Source: Phoronis australis (lineage: Eukaryota; Phoronida; Phoronidae). Taken from it: a stretch of 64,000 nucleotides of DNA. The translations under genes were made by a program, and so were the position numbers. Shown piece after piece: positions 33,001 to 39,759 of the stretch; positions within the stretch are counted from its first letter, which is position 1; every line of letters begins with the position of its first letter. Location of the stretch: positions 172,166 through 236,165 of the forward strand of contig NMRA01000368.1 in NCBI GenBank assembly GCA_002633005.1, given 5' to 3'. Below the pieces are notes generated by a model. The model did no database searches, had not been told where the DNA came from, and saw nothing but the letters and a program-made list of their open reading frames with translations.

Positions 33001-34208
33001 TATGATGAAACTCAAAATTTGCATAAAAATGAAATCATAATTTAGAGAACTGAATCAGTGATTTTGAGATTTCATCTTGAACATTTATATTGAATGAATT
33101 TTGATTTCAAGCTATTGATTATTTGCTATAGAATCTGATGTACCTTTTTTGCCACTTTTTACTAAAAAGTCATGGCCACATGACCTTAATTAATCATAGG
33201 TTAGTATCTTTTAATTTCAAAAATCCAATTCTACAGGTTTTGTATTTTCAGAAAATAAAAACTACTGAATTCAGTTCATAGTTTTGCAGGCATTGGGCTA
33301 AATACACCAACAGGTGGATAGTGTCCCACATAACCTTGGAGGAGGTAGTCAACGTTATTTCCAATTTAGCAATGTTTTGGATTGAGCAGAGAACTTAGTT
33401 GTGTTGGAATTGTAATAAATAAACAAACGTGTCGACTGTAAACTTAAAGCTGCCTATATATTTCATTGACAGAATCAAAAGCTATTCAACAGCTGGAGTG
33501 ACATGTTTAATGGTGCCGGTGCCCACATCAACAGCAAAGTTCCCATCTTATCATTCGAAGGTCGAGATATCATGCACGATCCCACATGGTAAGGCAAAGG
33601 ATTTGTCCGGTTAGTGTTCTATGCCCAAGGCGATGTATGAGTCATGACCTGTTCTGTATTTTAGCTGTAATAGCGTGCGCGGTAAGATGGGCTGAACTGT
33701 TTACAAACAAATAAAGTAATTTTACATATGTGTCAACAAATGGTAAAATTAACTGAACAAAAATTAATTGTCTCTTTGCACTTACCACTTACCTTTTACG
33801 GCAGAGTAACATCTAGATTATGGTTGGTTATTTTCATACGAGCATCAATGAACTACATAAGAACACGCTTTGATGTGGAGTAATAGAAAGCAGCCATTGT
33901 AACATTCAGCCAGATATCTTCTCAGGGATGATAGTTTTCAGATGATACACTGGTTAAAGTACTTACAATATTCAAAGAACTCCTTTGTTTTAAGGCCTCA
34001 AAAGATCGTCTGGCACGGTGCTGACAAGACGGGGTCACGAATGAAAGACGCCTATTGTGAGGAATGGGACACAAAGAATCCACGAATCTTGGGCATGGCC
34101 AGTAATCTACAGAACAATATGCTGTTAGATCAGCAGAAGTATAGTTGTGGCAATGCATTCATTGTGTTATGTGTGGAAAATACTCACAGGACTGACCTTA
34201 GGAAGTGA
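23..34208 (+). CDS. Multiplexin collagen (type XV/XVIII-like) gene, 3' part, 19 exons
   Basis: This is a secreted basement-membrane collagen whose chains trimerize through NC1 and carry a C-terminal endostatin module. Exons: 23-85, 3323-3463, 4556-4690, 5210-5326, 5611-5703, 9650-9721, 10555-10647, 13768-13923, 14077-14226, 17394-17501, 17699-17773, 24608-24650, 26002-26096, 26859-27026, 28161-28289, 29141-29182, 30800-31048, 33473-33588, 33995-34208. All have AG/GT borders. All junctions are phase 0 except 24650/26002 (phase 1) and 33588/33995 (phase 2). The sum is 753 codons with no internal stop. Order in the visible 752 residues: interrupted Gly-X-Y (1-335), low-Gly linker (341-401), Gly-X-Y (402 to about 495), trimerization domain (about 504-546), hinge, endostatin (about 578-752). 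The 5' exons lie outside the window. An NC1 with trimerization plus endostatin is diagnostic of the XV/XVIII family. I cannot say which vertebrate paralogue it matches; one ancestral gene is usual in invertebrates. Confidence 0.95.
1378..1391 (-). promoter_or_regulatory. CTCF-core-like motif
   Basis: On the minus strand this reads CCTCTAGGTGGCGC, 13 of 14 positions of the CTCF core CCASYAGRKGGCRS. Binding is inferred only. Confidence 0.3.
1664..1677 (-). promoter_or_regulatory. CTCF-core-like motif
   Basis: On the minus strand this reads CCACTAGGGGGCAC, all 14 positions of the consensus CCASYAGRKGGCRS. It lies in the tandem repeat of the first intron. Confidence 0.4.
2223..2236 (-). promoter_or_regulatory. 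CTCF-core-like motif
   Basis: On the minus strand this reads CCAATAGGTGGCGC, 13 of 14 positions of the CTCF core. It is in the third copy of the repeat. Confidence 0.3.
2547..2560 (-). promoter_or_regulatory. CTCF-core-like motif
   Basis: On the minus strand this reads CCACTAGATGGCAC, all 14 positions of the CTCF core consensus. The dispersed copy at 56461-56474 keeps 13 of 14. Confidence 0.4.
3323..3463 (+). CDS. Collagen exon 2 in window (Gly-X-Y)
   Basis: Acceptor tcatatcctgtag and donor gtatgt flank 141 nt (47 codons). Gly-X-Y runs from [13 protein letters not shown] to GPPGPPG. It then breaks in [11 protein letters not shown], an interruption that would put a flexible point in the helix, as is usual for multiplexins. 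Phase 0 at both ends. Confidence 0.93.
3464..4555 (+). other. Intron with two copies of a ~200-bp repeat
   Basis: Two imperfect tandem copies lie at about 3700-3900 and 3905-4090. They share 'gtgtggatg..act(t/g)', 'gg(c/g)aacttgaca', 'agggtaac.tgtt', 'acttgcct' and 'gcaagtcat'. A third, diverged copy lies in a later intron at about 30030-30240. The rest is unremarkable apart from a G9 run near 4150. Confidence 0.65.
4556..4690 (+). CDS. Collagen exon 3 in window (non-collagenous start, then Gly-X-Y)
   Basis: Acceptor cttacttcag, donor gtaagg, 135 nt (45 codons). It opens with a non-Gly-X-Y stretch, [13 protein letters not shown], and continues as regular triplets to EPGSKGER. The opening completes the interruption begun at the end of the previous exon. 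Phase 0 at both ends. Confidence 0.92.
5210..5326 (+). CDS. Collagen exon 4 in window (Gly-X-Y)
   Basis: Acceptor ttactgatttcag, donor gtaagg, 117 nt (39 codons). All 39 residues follow Gly-X-Y, from [13 protein letters not shown] to GLTGEK. Phase 0. A perfect 10-bp triplication of ataatcttgg follows in the next intron near 5372-5402. Confidence 0.93.
5611..5703 (+). CDS. Collagen exon 5 in window
   Basis: Acceptor catttgtgttacag, donor gtgagt, 93 nt (31 codons). Gly-X-Y from [12 protein letters not shown] to GLDG, ending in RSIK, another break of the triplet pattern at the exon edge. Phase 0. Confidence 0.93.
5704..9649 (+). other. Large intron, no recognised content
   Basis: In 3.9 kb I see no collagen-like exon and no mobile-element protein. 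Around 8085-8145 there is a small inverted pair, 'caccctgataagcgcccc' and 'gggtgagggggcgcttgttc', which could be the ends of a short inverted-repeat element. A CACGTGAC E-box-like site lies near 8537. Nothing else stands out. Confidence 0.6.
9650..9721 (+). CDS. Collagen exon 6 in window
   Basis: Acceptor tttgttttccatag, donor gtgagt, 72 nt (24 codons). Encodes [13 protein letters not shown] to GVDGRK in Gly-X-Y register. Phase 0. Confidence 0.92.
9722..10554 (+). other. Intron, no recognised content
   Basis: About 830 bp without coding signals, tandem repeats or mobile-element sequence that I can identify. Confidence 0.6.
10555..10647 (+). CDS. Collagen exon 7 in window
   Basis: Acceptor ctattgtctgtgaaag, donor gtgaga, 93 nt (31 codons). 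Gly-X-Y from [10 protein letters not shown] to GLPGKD, then a break in ASASVLK at the 3' edge, the same design as the exon ending at 5703. Phase 0. Confidence 0.92.
10648..13767 (+). other. Large intron, no recognised gene
   Basis: 3.1 kb. Short frames between 12590 and 12900 exist on both strands but have no splice context or family features. Palindrome-like 'acgggcccgt' at 11198 and repeats of 'cccgtatggg' (11206, 11425) are the only structure I noticed. Confidence 0.55.
13768..13923 (+). CDS. Collagen exon 8 in window, with Cys-x-x-Cys interruption
   Basis: Acceptor tttgttgtttgtag, donor gtaagt, 156 nt (52 codons). The triplet run is broken by GGCKMCVG, a Cys-Lys-Met-Cys motif. It resumes as a very basic Gly-X-Y block ([16 protein letters not shown]). 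Multiplexins form interchain disulfides, and these cysteines are candidates. The basic block could bind glycosaminoglycans; both roles are inference. Phase 0. Confidence 0.94.
14077..14226 (+). CDS. Collagen exon 9 in window, ends with Cys-Cys
   Basis: Acceptor tatgtcatttttcag, donor gtaagg, 150 nt (50 codons). It has a Pro-rich run, [10 protein letters not shown], then leaves the helix as [14 protein letters not shown]. Two adjacent cysteines at a helix end are typical places for interchain cross-links in collagens. Phase 0. The next accepted exon is 3.2 kb away. Confidence 0.93.
14227..17393 (+). other. Large intron with tandem and dispersed repeats
   Basis: Contains a 57-bp tandem repeat (15251-15421) and a copy of the dispersed repeat seen in the first intron (about 15420-15720, sharing 'ggtcctcaatagc', 'taaataggcatctattagtgag' and 'gtattttgca'). 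No coding exon is supported in the rest. Confidence 0.65.
15251..15421 (+). repeat. 57-bp tandem repeat, 3 copies
   Basis: The phrase tgtccagga(t/a)tg starts at 15251, 15308 and 15365, an exact period of 57. Each unit ends in 'gcgcccacatatatacat' or a near match. Three overlapping short frames here repeat themselves only because of this array. Confidence 0.92.
17394..17501 (+). CDS. Collagen gene low-Gly linker exon 10
   Basis: Acceptor ccacttatgtttag, donor gtacat, 108 nt (36 codons), phase 0 at both ends, so it fits between the exons at 14226 and 17699. It encodes [18 protein letters not shown], then [18 protein letters not shown]. Only the centre has collagen-like triplets; the flanks are acidic and polar. 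Splice sites, phase and the LPGPRG core support it, but it is weaker than the Gly-X-Y exons. It could be optional. Confidence 0.75.
17699..17773 (+). CDS. Collagen gene low-Gly linker exon 11
   Basis: Acceptor cttggtatttag, whose TAG would be an in-frame stop if it were not intronic, and donor gtaggc. 75 nt (25 codons), phase 0. It encodes [20 protein letters not shown], then SALTE. The core I-P-G-x-x-x-I-P-G-P-R mirrors [11 protein letters not shown] of the exon 200 bp upstream, which suggests a duplicated pair of linker exons. Confidence 0.7.
18903..20797. repeat. 1.9-kb repeat unit, copy 1
   Basis: One 27-bp minisatellite unit (18903-18929) is followed by a body (18935-20797, 1863 bp). 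The body is near-identical to copy 2, from 'cacttagctgatgatg' to 'tgtttcagagttttatt'. Copy 1 lacks a 32-bp block present in copy 2 (about 22219-22250). I cannot place it in a transposon class: I see no long terminal repeats or protein domain. A + strand frame around 19010-19137 (...[20 protein letters not shown]) looks protein-like and is followed by gtaaat. Confidence 0.85.
20799..20957 (+). repeat. 27-bp minisatellite, 6 units
   Basis: Units read caaacatgacaattatgata followed by caagtac. The first unit is 24 bp and the next five are 27 bp. A single such unit also precedes copy 1 at 18903-18929, so the minisatellite belongs to the head of the 1.9-kb unit and its copy number varies. An undetermined base (n) at 20798 sits exactly at the junction. 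Because 27 is a multiple of 3, the repeat gives spurious open frames on both strands. Confidence 0.95.
20962..22854. repeat. 1.9-kb repeat unit, copy 2
   Basis: The body is 1893 bp and ends at 'tgtttcagagttttatt' like copy 1. Differences from copy 1 are scattered single bases plus the 32-bp block near 22219-22250. The minus-strand frame 21022-21498 (158 aa, hydrophobic) has a counterpart in copy 1, but most differences between the two change the amino acid. It is therefore unlikely to be a selected protein. Confidence 0.85.
22823..23260. repeat. Inverted repeat pair flanking ~370 bp
   Basis: The sequence aacactgacatgtttcagag at 22828, which closes the 1.9-kb unit, recurs inverted at about 23228-23254 as 'gaaactctgaaacatgtcgg'. 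About 27 bp match with two or three differences. This may be a small inverted-repeat element or the true right terminus of the unit. Confidence 0.6.
24056..24154 (+). CDS. Candidate cysteine-rich terminal exon
   Basis: Acceptor gttgtgtgatttcag precedes 24056. The frame runs 32 codons to TAA at 24152-24154, and AATAAA follows at 24267-24272. The peptide is [20 protein letters not shown], then [12 protein letters not shown]: five cysteines spaced C-x5-C-x3-C-x6-C-x3-C. It opens in phase 0, so it could be spliced from the linker exon ending at 17773 to give a short collagen chain without NC1 or endostatin. Alternatively it is the last exon of a small secreted-peptide gene nested in the intron; I found no matching signal-peptide exon upstream. 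Family unknown. Confidence 0.45.
   Translation, partial: RLEGTGSCLKADPCKLACRPVSFMCRTYCIEE
24267..24272 (+). terminator. Polyadenylation signal AATAAA
   Basis: A canonical AATAAA lies 113 bp after the TAA of the cysteine-rich exon. It supports that exon being a transcript end. The hexamer is common in AT-rich DNA. Confidence 0.35.
24608..24650 (+). CDS. Collagen exon 12 (Gly-X-Y), phase 1 donor
   Basis: Acceptor caccatttatgttacag, donor gtgtgt, 43 nt. Encodes [14 protein letters not shown] plus the first G of a glycine codon. This codon is completed by GA at 26002, the only phase-1 junction in the window. Collagen resumes here after the linker exons. Confidence 0.88.
24651..26001 (+). other. 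Intron, no recognised content
   Basis: 1.35 kb, AT-rich. I see nothing in it beyond chance short frames on both strands. Confidence 0.6.
26002..26096 (+). CDS. Collagen exon 13
   Basis: Acceptor aatttggtttccaag, donor gtaact, 95 nt. With the split Gly codon it reads [15 protein letters not shown], then a break ([11 protein letters not shown]), then GEKGDQ. The 2 + 93 nt structure restores phase 0. Confidence 0.92.
26097..26858 (+). other. Intron, no recognised content
   Basis: About 760 bp. I see no exon, repeat or mobile-element sequence. Confidence 0.6.
26859..27026 (+). CDS. Collagen exon 14, last Gly-X-Y block and start of NC1
   Basis: Acceptor aatttttctcctcag, donor gtttgt, 168 nt (56 codons). 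Two Pro-rich Gly-X-Y blocks ([10 protein letters not shown] and [15 protein letters not shown]) are separated by [13 protein letters not shown]. The exon ends out of register in [10 protein letters not shown], where NC1 begins. The GTTTGT donor is weaker than the others but the phase is right. Confidence 0.93.
27027..28160 (+). other. Intron, no recognised content
   Basis: 1.1 kb. Short frames at 27121-27318 have no splice or family support. Confidence 0.6.
28161..28289 (+). CDS. NC1 trimerization-domain exon (15)
   Basis: Acceptor gtcctgtgttacag, donor gtaacc, 129 nt (43 codons). It encodes [14 protein letters not shown], then [20 protein letters not shown]. The pattern (helix, P-x-G-T-x-x-Y-L-V, acidic pair, Y-V-R-V, G-W) is that of the collagen XV/XVIII association domain, which brings three chains together. 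It directly follows the last Gly-X-Y exon, as in the family. Confidence 0.94.
28290..29140 (+). other. Intron with a CTCF-core-like site
   Basis: About 850 bp. It holds a perfect CTCF-core match at 28369-28382 and a purine-rich (gaggggg) stretch at 28430-28475. No coding sequence seen. Confidence 0.6.
28369..28382 (+). promoter_or_regulatory. CTCF-core-like motif
   Basis: CCACCAGGTGGCGC matches all 14 positions of CCASYAGRKGGCRS, and the next base, T, continues the usual ...GCGCT. It is outside the tandem repeat of the first intron, so it is not just a repeat copy. Confidence 0.45.
29141..29182 (+). CDS. NC1 hinge exon (16)
   Basis: Acceptor gtattttgtttgcag, donor gtaagt, 42 nt (14 codons): [14 protein letters not shown]. 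It links the trimerization domain to endostatin. The Ser/Thr/Pro content is typical of the protease-sensitive hinge. With the start of the next exon the hinge is only about 30 residues, shorter than I expect for vertebrate chains. Confidence 0.85.
29183..30799 (+). other. Intron with two dispersed repeats
   Basis: 29390-29720 resembles 35935-36300 ('ttagcaaaac', 'aaaagt.gaac..ttgaaaa.aattgctaac', 'gttctgaagttagccaaa'). 30030-30240 resembles the 3700-4090 repeat ('caacttgcc', 'ccttattgaggttgggtaacttgtt', 'gcaa'). No exon seen. Confidence 0.6.
30800..31048 (+). CDS. Hinge end and endostatin exon 1 (17)
   Basis: Acceptor gatgtttccttccag, donor gtaaga, 249 nt (83 codons). A Pro-rich lead ([18 protein letters not shown]) is followed by endostatin proper: [31 protein letters not shown], then [14 protein letters not shown]. 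The first conserved cysteine is in TVCHRQ. The N-terminal His-x-His seen in vertebrate endostatins is absent here, while the His in MIHLI is kept. Confidence 0.96.
31380..31560 (+). pseudogene. Relic resembling the C-terminal part of a GIY-YIG endonuclease of a retroelement
   Basis: One frame reads [18 protein letters not shown]. Another continues [19 protein letters not shown] after a frame change near 31470. The order W-x3-K-x-K-E-(S/A)-I-x-I followed by a L-N-(V)-x-L-P-x-x-Y-D box resembles the end of GIY-YIG domains of Penelope-like and related elements. It is short, frameshifted and non-functional. Recognition is from memory of the family pattern. Confidence 0.3.
31881..32662 (+). mobile_element. 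Solo LTR, family B (782 bp), TSD TTATA
   Basis: Begins TGTCAGAATATAGTCTGACA and ends ...AACGTGACA, and is flanked by TTATA at 31876-31880 and 32663-32667. It has a TATA box (ctataaatac, 32221), an AATAAA (about 32556) and a (TTTTG)n tract with three repeats near 31913. The same LTR borders the element at 57329-59328. The internal part was lost by LTR-LTR recombination, leaving a perfect 5-bp target duplication. It is oriented like the host gene, so its polyadenylation signal could affect the collagen transcript. Confidence 0.93.
33473..33588 (+). CDS. Endostatin exon 2 (18)
   Basis: Acceptor atatatttcattgacag, donor gtaagg, 116 nt ending in phase 2 (TG of a Trp codon). It encodes [20 protein letters not shown], then [18 protein letters not shown](W). 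The series L-F-x-S-W, I-x-S-F-x-G-(R/K)-D and H-P/D-P-T-W is the conserved centre of endostatin. Confidence 0.96.
33589..33994 (+). other. Intron, no recognised content
   Basis: About 400 bp of AT-rich sequence. Nothing seen in it. Confidence 0.7.
33995..34208 (+). CDS. Endostatin exon 3 and stop codon (19)
   Basis: Acceptor cctttgttttaag. The first G completes TGG. 214 nt reach TGA at 34206-34208. Encodes [35 protein letters not shown] and the tail THRTDLRK. The three cysteines here plus one in exon 17 make the four that form the two nested disulfides of endostatin. The basic tail is usual. Confidence 0.96.
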
Positions 34209-37186
34209 ATTAAATGATGGCTGCTTGGTTCTACATTTTACTCATAGATGGCACCATTGTTTATCCTTTATCGTCTGCTTCTGAGTAGTGACCTTTCCTC
34301 AAGAGGTCATAAATTTGTTTAAGATGCTAAGACTATTACAGGGTGATATTATGTGGATGAATAGTTGAACTAAACACACTCTCTTCTTTAATCTGTTTGG
34401 CTACTCACTGGTTGCTTTTAAAATCCCTATTTTGCTGATACCTGAGAAAATTTCAAAGAAGAAATCTTACTATGTTATTGTTTATCTGACTTTCTTACTA
34501 CTTGTGCAGTGTTGCATTTCTCTACTAAGTGTGTTATCTCTGAAACCCATTTTCCCAATTGTTGTTATTTGTACAAAATAGTGTTTATATGATGGGTGCT
34601 ACTTGAAGTATTAGTTCTAATATTCAGATTTAAAAATGTGAGACTACGCAAATGGGTTTATCATTTTTCTGGATTCAGCTGTTTTATTAAACAAAAGGGG
34701 AAGGGCATTTCATAAATTATTCACTATGCATTTGTTGTTATGTGAATGTAGAACAAGATATTTTATATAATTAGGTTTTAAAGGGGAAAGCCATTGTCTT
34801 TGATGCCGTTCTCTCTGACATTACCACAGGGATCTTTGATTTTGAGAACCAGTTTGAAGCCTGTTATTCAGTGGAGAAATCTGGTTCTCAAAATGTGGGA
34901 TCCCTGTAAGTGACTATTACCAATATTTCGATACAATTACTGGACGTGGTTAGTCATGCAACATTCCAAAAGTGATCTGTGTCAAATATCAAGTACATTA
35001 TTTTCTGGATTTTCCATGCATGATTAATTTTAATTATTAATGTTAGAAAATTAGCAGTTTTTCAGTTTGAACTAAAATCTGTCAAAGTCTGGCGACAAAT
35101 AGTTTTATCGTAGTATCAAAAATATCGGCTTTCCCCATAAAGCAATTCATGCTACTCAACTGCCATTATTAATATTAGTAGTGCGTTATATTTATCATCT
35201 CAGTTTTTGTGCACTGTATGACATTAGTTTTTAATATAAGTATATTTATGTGACATGATTCACGAGAGTATTGTTTGTGTCAGATGGGGTTTCTTCTTCA
35301 ACTCCATTAGTAGTAGGACAATTTAGTGGCACATACTTGCTACTATTTTTTGCTATTTATAGAGAATTCCAGTTTTCAACTGGACCCGCCACTTGATTTC
35401 AAGTAAGTGAAGCAGAATCCTGACATTGATTAGTTTTTGTAAAAGCCGTGGGATCAAGGTAATAGAACTTTCGAGGTGTTGCTTGTACTCAGTTTTGGCA
35501 TAATCAGTGTTTGGAGTGCAGATATTATTTTAACCGTTGTTACCATAGCAACTGTGAGTGAGCACAAGGCTTTTAGATGACTATATTTTTTGTACTTTTT
35601 GTATATTACAATAAATGTTGAACAGCTTGGAATAGCTCTGGACTATTTTCAAAGTGTAGATTAAACTTGTGTAGGGCCCTGTCTACAGGTCGGTACATTT
35701 AGCCCAATGTCTACAGAGCTATAGAGATAAGTGATAGAATGATTGTACATAACTGGCGCTGTTGCATAGTATATGTCAGCAAACACAAACAGGTCGCCCA
35801 TAGGTGACTTCTGTATTCCCTATAAAATTAAACCCAGCAAAAGAATATATTTTCTGAAAGTACAAGTTCATTGAATTTGCTTTTTGATTTTATCCTGACC
35901 TCTCAGTAACTAGGTCAGTAACCTTCCATTTTTAGCAAAATTTAGCAAAAAGAAAGGAACATTCGTAGCAAAACAACTGGATCAATAACAAGAACAAATT
36001 TCGTGTGATATAAATTTTTAAGATGAAATCTCAAATATGCTGTTACTGTTTTTCTAAATTTTCGTTTCATTTTCGTTTTTGTGCAACTTTAATTTTTTTT
36101 CATGAAAAATTATATTAGACATATGGTTTGATAGCCACTGATGCAAAAGTGGAACACTTGAAAACAATTGCTAACCTGGTTTTGGAGATCAATGCATAAA
36201 GCATAGTATCTCAAATTTTTTGTGAATCCAACCAGTCAATTCTGAGACAGGATGTTCTGATGTTGGTCAAAATCGGAGGTGTTTGTAGGGTCCTGCATAA
36301 CCTTAAGTGAACATTGTTAAACTTGATTGACTTTTGGCAGTTCAGGTAATTGTCAAACTCTGTATAATCTTTCACCCAAAATAATAAAATTTTAAGCGCA
36401 TGATATAGGACTTGTTTTTGATAAGATTTCAGTTACCGCCCAAATCTTAAGGGGTCATGTTCAAGCTTTGATTTTCTTACCTTTGACAGTGTTGGATATC
36501 AATTTCTAATGTATGGCCGATTCCCATCGTGTTTTGTCTTTAATTTCATGTCTGTGGCCAAAGAATTTTGTTCTTCAGATTTTTGACATTCTCTAGACAA
36601 ATGAAGAAATAAGCCATCAAAAATGAAGACTTGGAATATTGTTAACAAACCCCACGGAGTTTACTTGTCTTTTCGTTAGCTGAATAAACTGATTTTGTAC
36701 TGTATGGGCATTTTAGTATAAGTGCGCAAGAACCAAGCTACTTCTGTGGGCTTAACAGAGGATTTCGGGGCGCACATTTATCTTAAAGTTAACCTTATTG
36801 TAATTGAAGACTTGGTATTTTAAGAAAAAGCAGTAATCGATAGTTATATAAGAGTTACTTTTAATGGAAAGGGTTATTCGCAAATAGTGGAGTTTGTAAA
36901 ACTGTTCGGCTGTTTTAAATATGAAATTGTCGTCTACCCGCGATTGTCCCGGGCTTCCAGCGTCCTGATGCAGCTAAAATGCCATTTAAAATGTAGGAAT
37001 CACTCCTCAAGTCAACAAATAAATATTAATATTTTGACTTTCTTTTTAGCTCGAATTAGTAAAAACGTCAAATTGTCTGCATACGATATTTTTCTTATGT
37101 GTAACCCGTAAAATTATGAAACAGTCCCACGCAGATTAAAACTGAAATCGCAAACTTCTAACCGGAAGTAGTTTTAGTAATTATGA
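34209..37186 (+). other. 3' UTR and 3' flank of the collagen gene
   Basis: No coding sequence. AATAAA at 35610-35615 is the best polyadenylation candidate I see; ATTAAA also occurs at about 34212 and 34684. 35016-35608 is duplicated at 41155-41744. 35935-36300 is a dispersed repeat shared with 29390-29720. Where the transcript ends is not determined by the sequence. Confidence 0.5.
35016..35608 (+). repeat. 593-bp segment duplicated downstream, copy 1
   Basis: Runs from 'atgcatgattaattt' to 'ctttttgtatatta', near-identical to 41155-41744 in the same orientation. It has no inverted or long direct terminal repeats. It ends two bases before AATAAA. It could be a segmental copy of the 3' flank or a dispersed repeat of its own. 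Confidence 0.88.
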
Positions 37187-39750
37187 TCACCATCTGACAT
37201 AAGAAAAGTTACTACCCGAAACATAAATTAAAACGACGTCAAAGTTGCTGGTCTTGTTGGCCGTGACCATCCACTTTTTAGTCCAGTCAAGTTGACCATG
37301 ACTTCCTGCATCCTTTACGCTGCGCTGTGATGTTATCTGCTTCTGTCCGTACAGCCAGGTCGTGGAGAGTCCTTGAGATGCGTTGTAACAAGTGGTCATC
37401 AACGCCATCAATGACACGACATACGAAGCACTTGGACATGTAAATAAGGGATTATAAAGGAAGGCCCCTGCAGCCAACTTCGATTGGTATAAACCAAGTA
37501 GTCCAGTCATTGGCAGCACAGTCTTCGCATTTCAGGCGTTTTTTCGCGTGACCTTCAACAACTCTACTCTGCTGTGGGATAGTCAATTTGATGATGACTT
37601 GCTGCAGTGACTTGTAAGTGATGGCTATACAACATGGACTGGAAGTGGAGTTTGCTTCCATAAGCCTGTTGTAACAATCCAGTCGTCAACTGCACGCAGA
37701 ATACCAGTGGCCCTATGCTTTCCGCTTCTCATGACATCTATAAGTTGCAATTATCTGGCGCCTTTGCCTTAACTCTCGATTCTTCGTGGACGATTTTGGC
37801 AATTACCCTGTAAGCCTGGCTGTGACACCAAGCATAACACGCTTAAAGCCAGACGCTCCATTTTGTCAGCAGCTGTAAACGGCACATCATATACACTGTA
37901 CTAATAGTGGCCTCATGAACTTCGGCATGAATACGTGTTGGTAACACCAAAGTTTTAAATGCCAAGGTATAGGCTGCTGGAGTTTATCTTCTTTAGCCAT
38001 ATCCCCAGCTGCTTGTTAGTTTTTGTTTGGAGAGCGTCGTTAAGGAAACTCCCGTAATACCTCCCAAGGTACATCACCGACTTCTCTGACAAAGGCAGAA
38101 TTGTCGATTCTCCTATTGCATGATTCTAACGCTTCGTAAGCTGGACTTTCCAGATGATCATTGAACGGGATTTCTTCGCTTTAAATGTCAATCTAGCCCT
38201 CTTAAGACACATCAGTATGTGGCCAGTCCCTACAGGAGGATTCAAAATTACTACGTTGTCATCGACAAATGTCCAGCACGAAGCTTTCATTCGGCAATGA
38301 ACCTCTGTACTTCAGATGTGCTCTTCAAAGATGAAGTTCAAGGCCACACTCCCTTTATCTTAGTTGTGAAGGATTGCACTTAGTTGTGAAGCCATCCTGA
38401 AAAAAAAGAAATAATCCTTGACTAAATGCTTGACTTACACATGGACGTGGTAAATATTCCTAGCTCAATAGATCAGAACATAGACTGACAAGCACTGGCC
38501 AAGTCTAACCACACCATAGCCAAGTTCCCGTTCCCTTTCTTTGCTCTCTCAATAAGTTCCCAAAAGACTGCGTTGTGTTCGATCCACCACAAGAAGCCTA
38601 GAATTTCTCCTTTCTGGCCATACATATCTATGCACTTGTTGTCTAACAGGTACTTGCTGATTTTGTTCGAAATCACTACCCAAAACATCTTGTCCTAGGT
38701 TCTTAACAAGGAAATGGATAGAAACTTCTTAAAACTTTTGACTTGTCTTCTTTTGTGACGTATTCTCCTCCCGACATCCCCCACTGCGACGGCAAGGAGC
38801 CATTTTTTCAAACCCCACGGACCATCCTGCCGTTTGTGGACAGTTTCTGGGATATGCCACTTGGTCTCGGCGCTAAAGCTCCTTCTGGCCTTCCAAAGAA
38901 CGCTATCAACCTCATACGTCTTGATATCGCTGATCTCAAATTCCTCCTTAGGATCACCTGCTTCTGTAATCCTCTCAGTCACGCAATGGGTTGACTTTCT
39001 TAAGGTCGCAGTGCACAGTCAAAAGGTAATGCTCTAACTCTTCCTTGGAGCACCTCGTGCTCTCACCCAACAGAGATGAAGCGAATCGGCATAGGTTACT
39101 GATGAATTTCTCTCTTTCCTTTTTTGTAACATTCCGCTGTCGTGTAGATCTCTAGTCCTTACTGAAAACAATCGTTTCCTGGCATCTTCCCGTAATGCAA
39201 GAAGGCCCCACTTTTCAACGTCTGTGGCATCCTCACGCAGAGTGGTGTTAGTCAGATCTTTCTTTGCGAGAGCAATAGTTCATAGTCCTCTGATGATGCT
39301 TTTTGTCTCAACCTGCATTACAACAAACCAATCTAAGGACACTCTCTAAATAACTGTCGCCATAGCTTTAAGCGTGCTCAAGTTGGGTCCTCCAAGTTTC
39401 ACGGATAGCATTTCCTCCAAGTCCTTGCCTAGCTTTATTCACAGCTGCTTCTTTGAAATAGGAAGCAACTTGACTTGCTCTGTTTTGTTTGCCTCTTGGT
39501 GACAGTTAGTTTCAACTGCTTCTTCGTGGTTATCACAGCAAAACCGATTCCTTCGACTATCTGCCCCCTGGTACCTTCAACAGTGCTTTGAGGGATGACC
39601 TTGACTAGTTGCAACTGGTGAAGAATTCTTCCATAGCGTCAACCTTTTCTGCGTGTTCTTTAGTTTGGTCTACCTGATGGTTAATGACTATTTCATTGGC
39701 TACTTTAAAAACCACTTGGTGCTGGCGGATTTGGGGAAACGTTCTTGACT
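37187..39750 (-). pseudogene. Decayed non-LTR-type reverse transcriptase
   Basis: Read on the minus strand. 39130-39000: EREKFISNLCRFASSLLGES, a pre-RT region. 38982-38695: a block with DIKTYEVDSVLWKARR. 38688-38473: NKCIDMYGQKGEILGF, then LAMVWLDLASACQS (RT motif A, with the Asp of VWLDLA). About 38270: FVDDNVVIL, the catalytic box. About 38170-38060: fingers/thumb-like KKSRSMIIWK and KSVMYLGRYY. The fragments are in different frames with stops between them, so it is dead. The pattern (E-I-x-G-F, V-W-L-D-L-A-x-A) is a retroelement family common in marine invertebrate genomes; I do not assign the clade. Confidence 0.65.
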
Positions 39751-39759
39751 GATACCTGC

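Larger units (their letters stand above)
31049..33472 (+). other. Intron with a solo LTR and a GIY-YIG-like relic
   Basis: 2.4 kb. Contains a degraded retroelement fragment (about 31380-31560) and a solo LTR (31881-32662), both listed separately. The remaining 800 bp is AT-rich without features. Confidence 0.7.
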
